A DNA stretch of 23,675 nucleotides from Ichthyophonus hoferi (Eukaryota; Opisthokonta; Ichthyosporea; Ichthyophonida; Ichthyophonidae): NCBI GenBank assembly GCA_002751075.1, contig NAOQ01000016.1:301627-325301 (forward strand), given 5' to 3'. Under the pieces are notes generated by a model. That model was not told the origin of the DNA and searched no databases. It saw nothing but the letters and a program-made list of their open reading frames with translations. Positions 22,284 to 23,675 of the stretch are shown piece after piece; position 1 is the first letter of the stretch; each line of letters begins with the position of its first letter. A program made the position numbers and the translations under genes.

Positions 22284-22372
22284 TGACAATAACACGTCGG
22301 GTGGCGGACTATAATATATATATAAATAAAGAGCCTGTCTCATCCACATCGTGGTTAATTTATACCATTCTA
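22284..22372 (+). repeat. Dispersed repeat, copy D (inverted fragment)
   Basis: Read on the plus strand, this fragment starts TGACAATAACACGTC, continues GGGTGGCGGACTATA and later has TTTATACCATTCTAAAC. It matches the reverse complement of 14994-15082 (copy C) and of 2900-2990 (copy A). Beyond about 22372 the likeness stops. It includes the GC-rich hairpin motif, here with a poorer inverted repeat. Confidence 0.55.
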
Positions 22373-22697
22373 AACATATAATGGTAATAGCACGGCGTGA
22401 AAAATTAATAAACGTTGCTAGGTTTGCGTATACGTAATAATTGCTCTTACGATTGAAGGTAACTTAACAGGTCACTGTATTCTTGAGATGAGAAAAATCT
22501 AAACTCTGACGATTATATTCAAGTACAAGCAAAGAGCGAGATACTACAATAAATTATAACATGTAAAATACTGGCCAAATATTTTCTCAACATCAGCAGC
22601 ATATCTATTGTTACGTACTTACATCCATAGTACAAATGAATATATAGATACTGAAGTTTTACAAAATAACAATACTGAGAACTTAAACTTTGAGCGT

Positions 22698-22781
22698 TTA
22701 TTCTTATTATTCTTATTATTATTTTATTATTATGATTATGATTATTACTATTTTTTATTATTTATTTATTATTATTGTTTA
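22698..22781. repeat. TTA/ATT microsatellite
   Basis: TTATTA trinucleotides with TTCTTA and TTATGA variants run over about 85 bp of non-coding DNA. Confidence 0.85.
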
Positions 22782-23573
22782 TAACAATCTGTCGTGTGGT
22801 AGGTGCCTGCGACGTGTCAGCAGGCTCGGGGTTTCCAATTGATGAAAGCGTATAAGTGTTGTTTGCTGGGATAACAATGGAGCTATTAGAAAATTTCTAT
22901 GTGTACTCAACAGAGAGAGGAACAGGATAAGAAATAGGGAGCGATGTTTGCGTATATTTTATTCCTGTATTACTGGTAGTGTGTTGCACTAACAAGCTAA
23001 TGTGGACTTACTGCTATAATTAGTTGAGGTGGAAAGGTACTTATTGTACAATATGAATTATCAGACAGAAACTTTAAATCCATGTGTATATAGTATATGA
23101 TATTGGAATCGAATGCCATCAAAGAATTCTCTGTATTAGTCGAAAATGTGACTTCCATAGGGTATTCAGGCTTATAATTAAGTGCTAGTACCTAAGTTGC
23201 CATTACAATAGATCTTATTGTGAGTAATGGTGTATACAAAATACATGCCAAATATTCCTAAACATCAAACAGGTTATATATATATCAAATAAAGAGGTTT
23301 GTTAACGATTTGCAAATATAAAAAGTTTGCTTACACTCAACTGTCTTTCTCTATTCATTACATTGTGTTTAAACAGGAATATTTAATTAATTTGGGTATT
23401 TCTTTATATAGCTATCAATCTTTAATATTATTAACAATTATTATTACATATTATGTGCCCTGGAAAAATAGTTAGTACAGTCTATTGGTATTGAAACGCA
23501 TTTCAAGATGATACACCAAAATTGAATCAGCTAATGATAACTTGTCATCCCAGCTGCCAGACTGCTAGATGCA

Positions 23574-23577
23574 AAAG

Positions 23578-23608
<31 letters not shown>

Positions 23609-23619
23609 TAGAGCTAGAG

Positions 23620-23650
<31 letters not shown>

Positions 23651-23675
23651 CAAAGGCAGAGGCAGAGGCAGAGGC
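23574..23675. repeat. AGAGCC hexamer array, running off the window
   Basis: At least fourteen AGAGCC or variant units (AGAGCT, AGAGGC) continue to the last base. It is the most GC-rich stretch in the window. On the plus strand, from ATG at 23569, it would encode MQKP followed by Glu-Pro, Glu-Leu, then Glu-Ala dipeptides with no stop. Whether this is a coding repeat or a plain minisatellite cannot be decided at the edge. Confidence 0.85.

Larger units (their letters stand above)
21973..23568. other. A+T-rich non-coding region
   Basis: No gene is supported. The region contains an inverted fragment of the dispersed repeat (22284-22372), a TTA microsatellite (22698-22781) and a segment near 23441-23490 that weakly resembles 11529-11572 (shared CTGGAAAAATAG and TATTGGT), which may be a remnant of another dispersed repeat. 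Confidence 0.45.

Noticed and set aside
1-23675. tRNA, rRNA or CRISPR arrays
   Set aside because: No tRNA B-box with a matching fold, no rRNA-like block and no spaced palindromic repeats were noticed. A tRNA scan could still find something missed by eye.

Overview
This window looks like nuclear DNA of a eukaryote with spliced genes. It is strongly A+T-rich (about two thirds A+T by eye), has GT-AG introns from about 175 to over 1,000 bases, and is full of microsatellites and small tandem duplications. The gene set fits a fungus outside the Dikarya (zygomycete grade): a fringe-like family 31 glycosyltransferase remnant, a single-finger C2H2 protein with a disordered TPPDSP-type tail, and a proteasome activator PA28-gamma. 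That placement is inference and is weak.

Layout. Bases 962-2242 (minus) hold a broken GT31 glycosyltransferase copy, and its 5' flank (to about 3025) belongs to a dispersed repeat. Bases 3295-3550 are two tandem 128-bp units. Bases 3698-5129 (minus) are an intact two-exon C2H2 zinc-finger gene whose finger is split by a 436-bp intron. Bases 5130-12167 are a gene-poor A+T-rich stretch in which no gene could be supported. Bases 12168-15762 are a repeat-rich block with two more copies of the dispersed repeat, an unrecognised plus-strand reading frame (13293-13601, same frame open to 13868) and an unrecognised minus-strand exon-like open frame (about 15376-15762). Bases 16325-20689 (plus) are a complete eight-exon PA28-gamma gene of 256 codons, and all seven of its introns are phase 0. 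From 20690 to the end the DNA is non-coding, with a 53-bp tandem duplication, one more inverted fragment of the dispersed repeat, a TTA microsatellite and an AGAGCC hexamer array at the edge.

The two intact genes are unrelated in function: one is a putative DNA-binding regulator, the other a cap of the 20S proteasome. The common thread is duplication followed by decay: a broken GT31 copy whose stops all look like C-to-T or G-to-A changes, a multi-copy 5' region with a conserved GC-rich hairpin motif, and a partial exon copy inside a PA28 intron. No RNA gene, CRISPR array or complete mobile element was seen.
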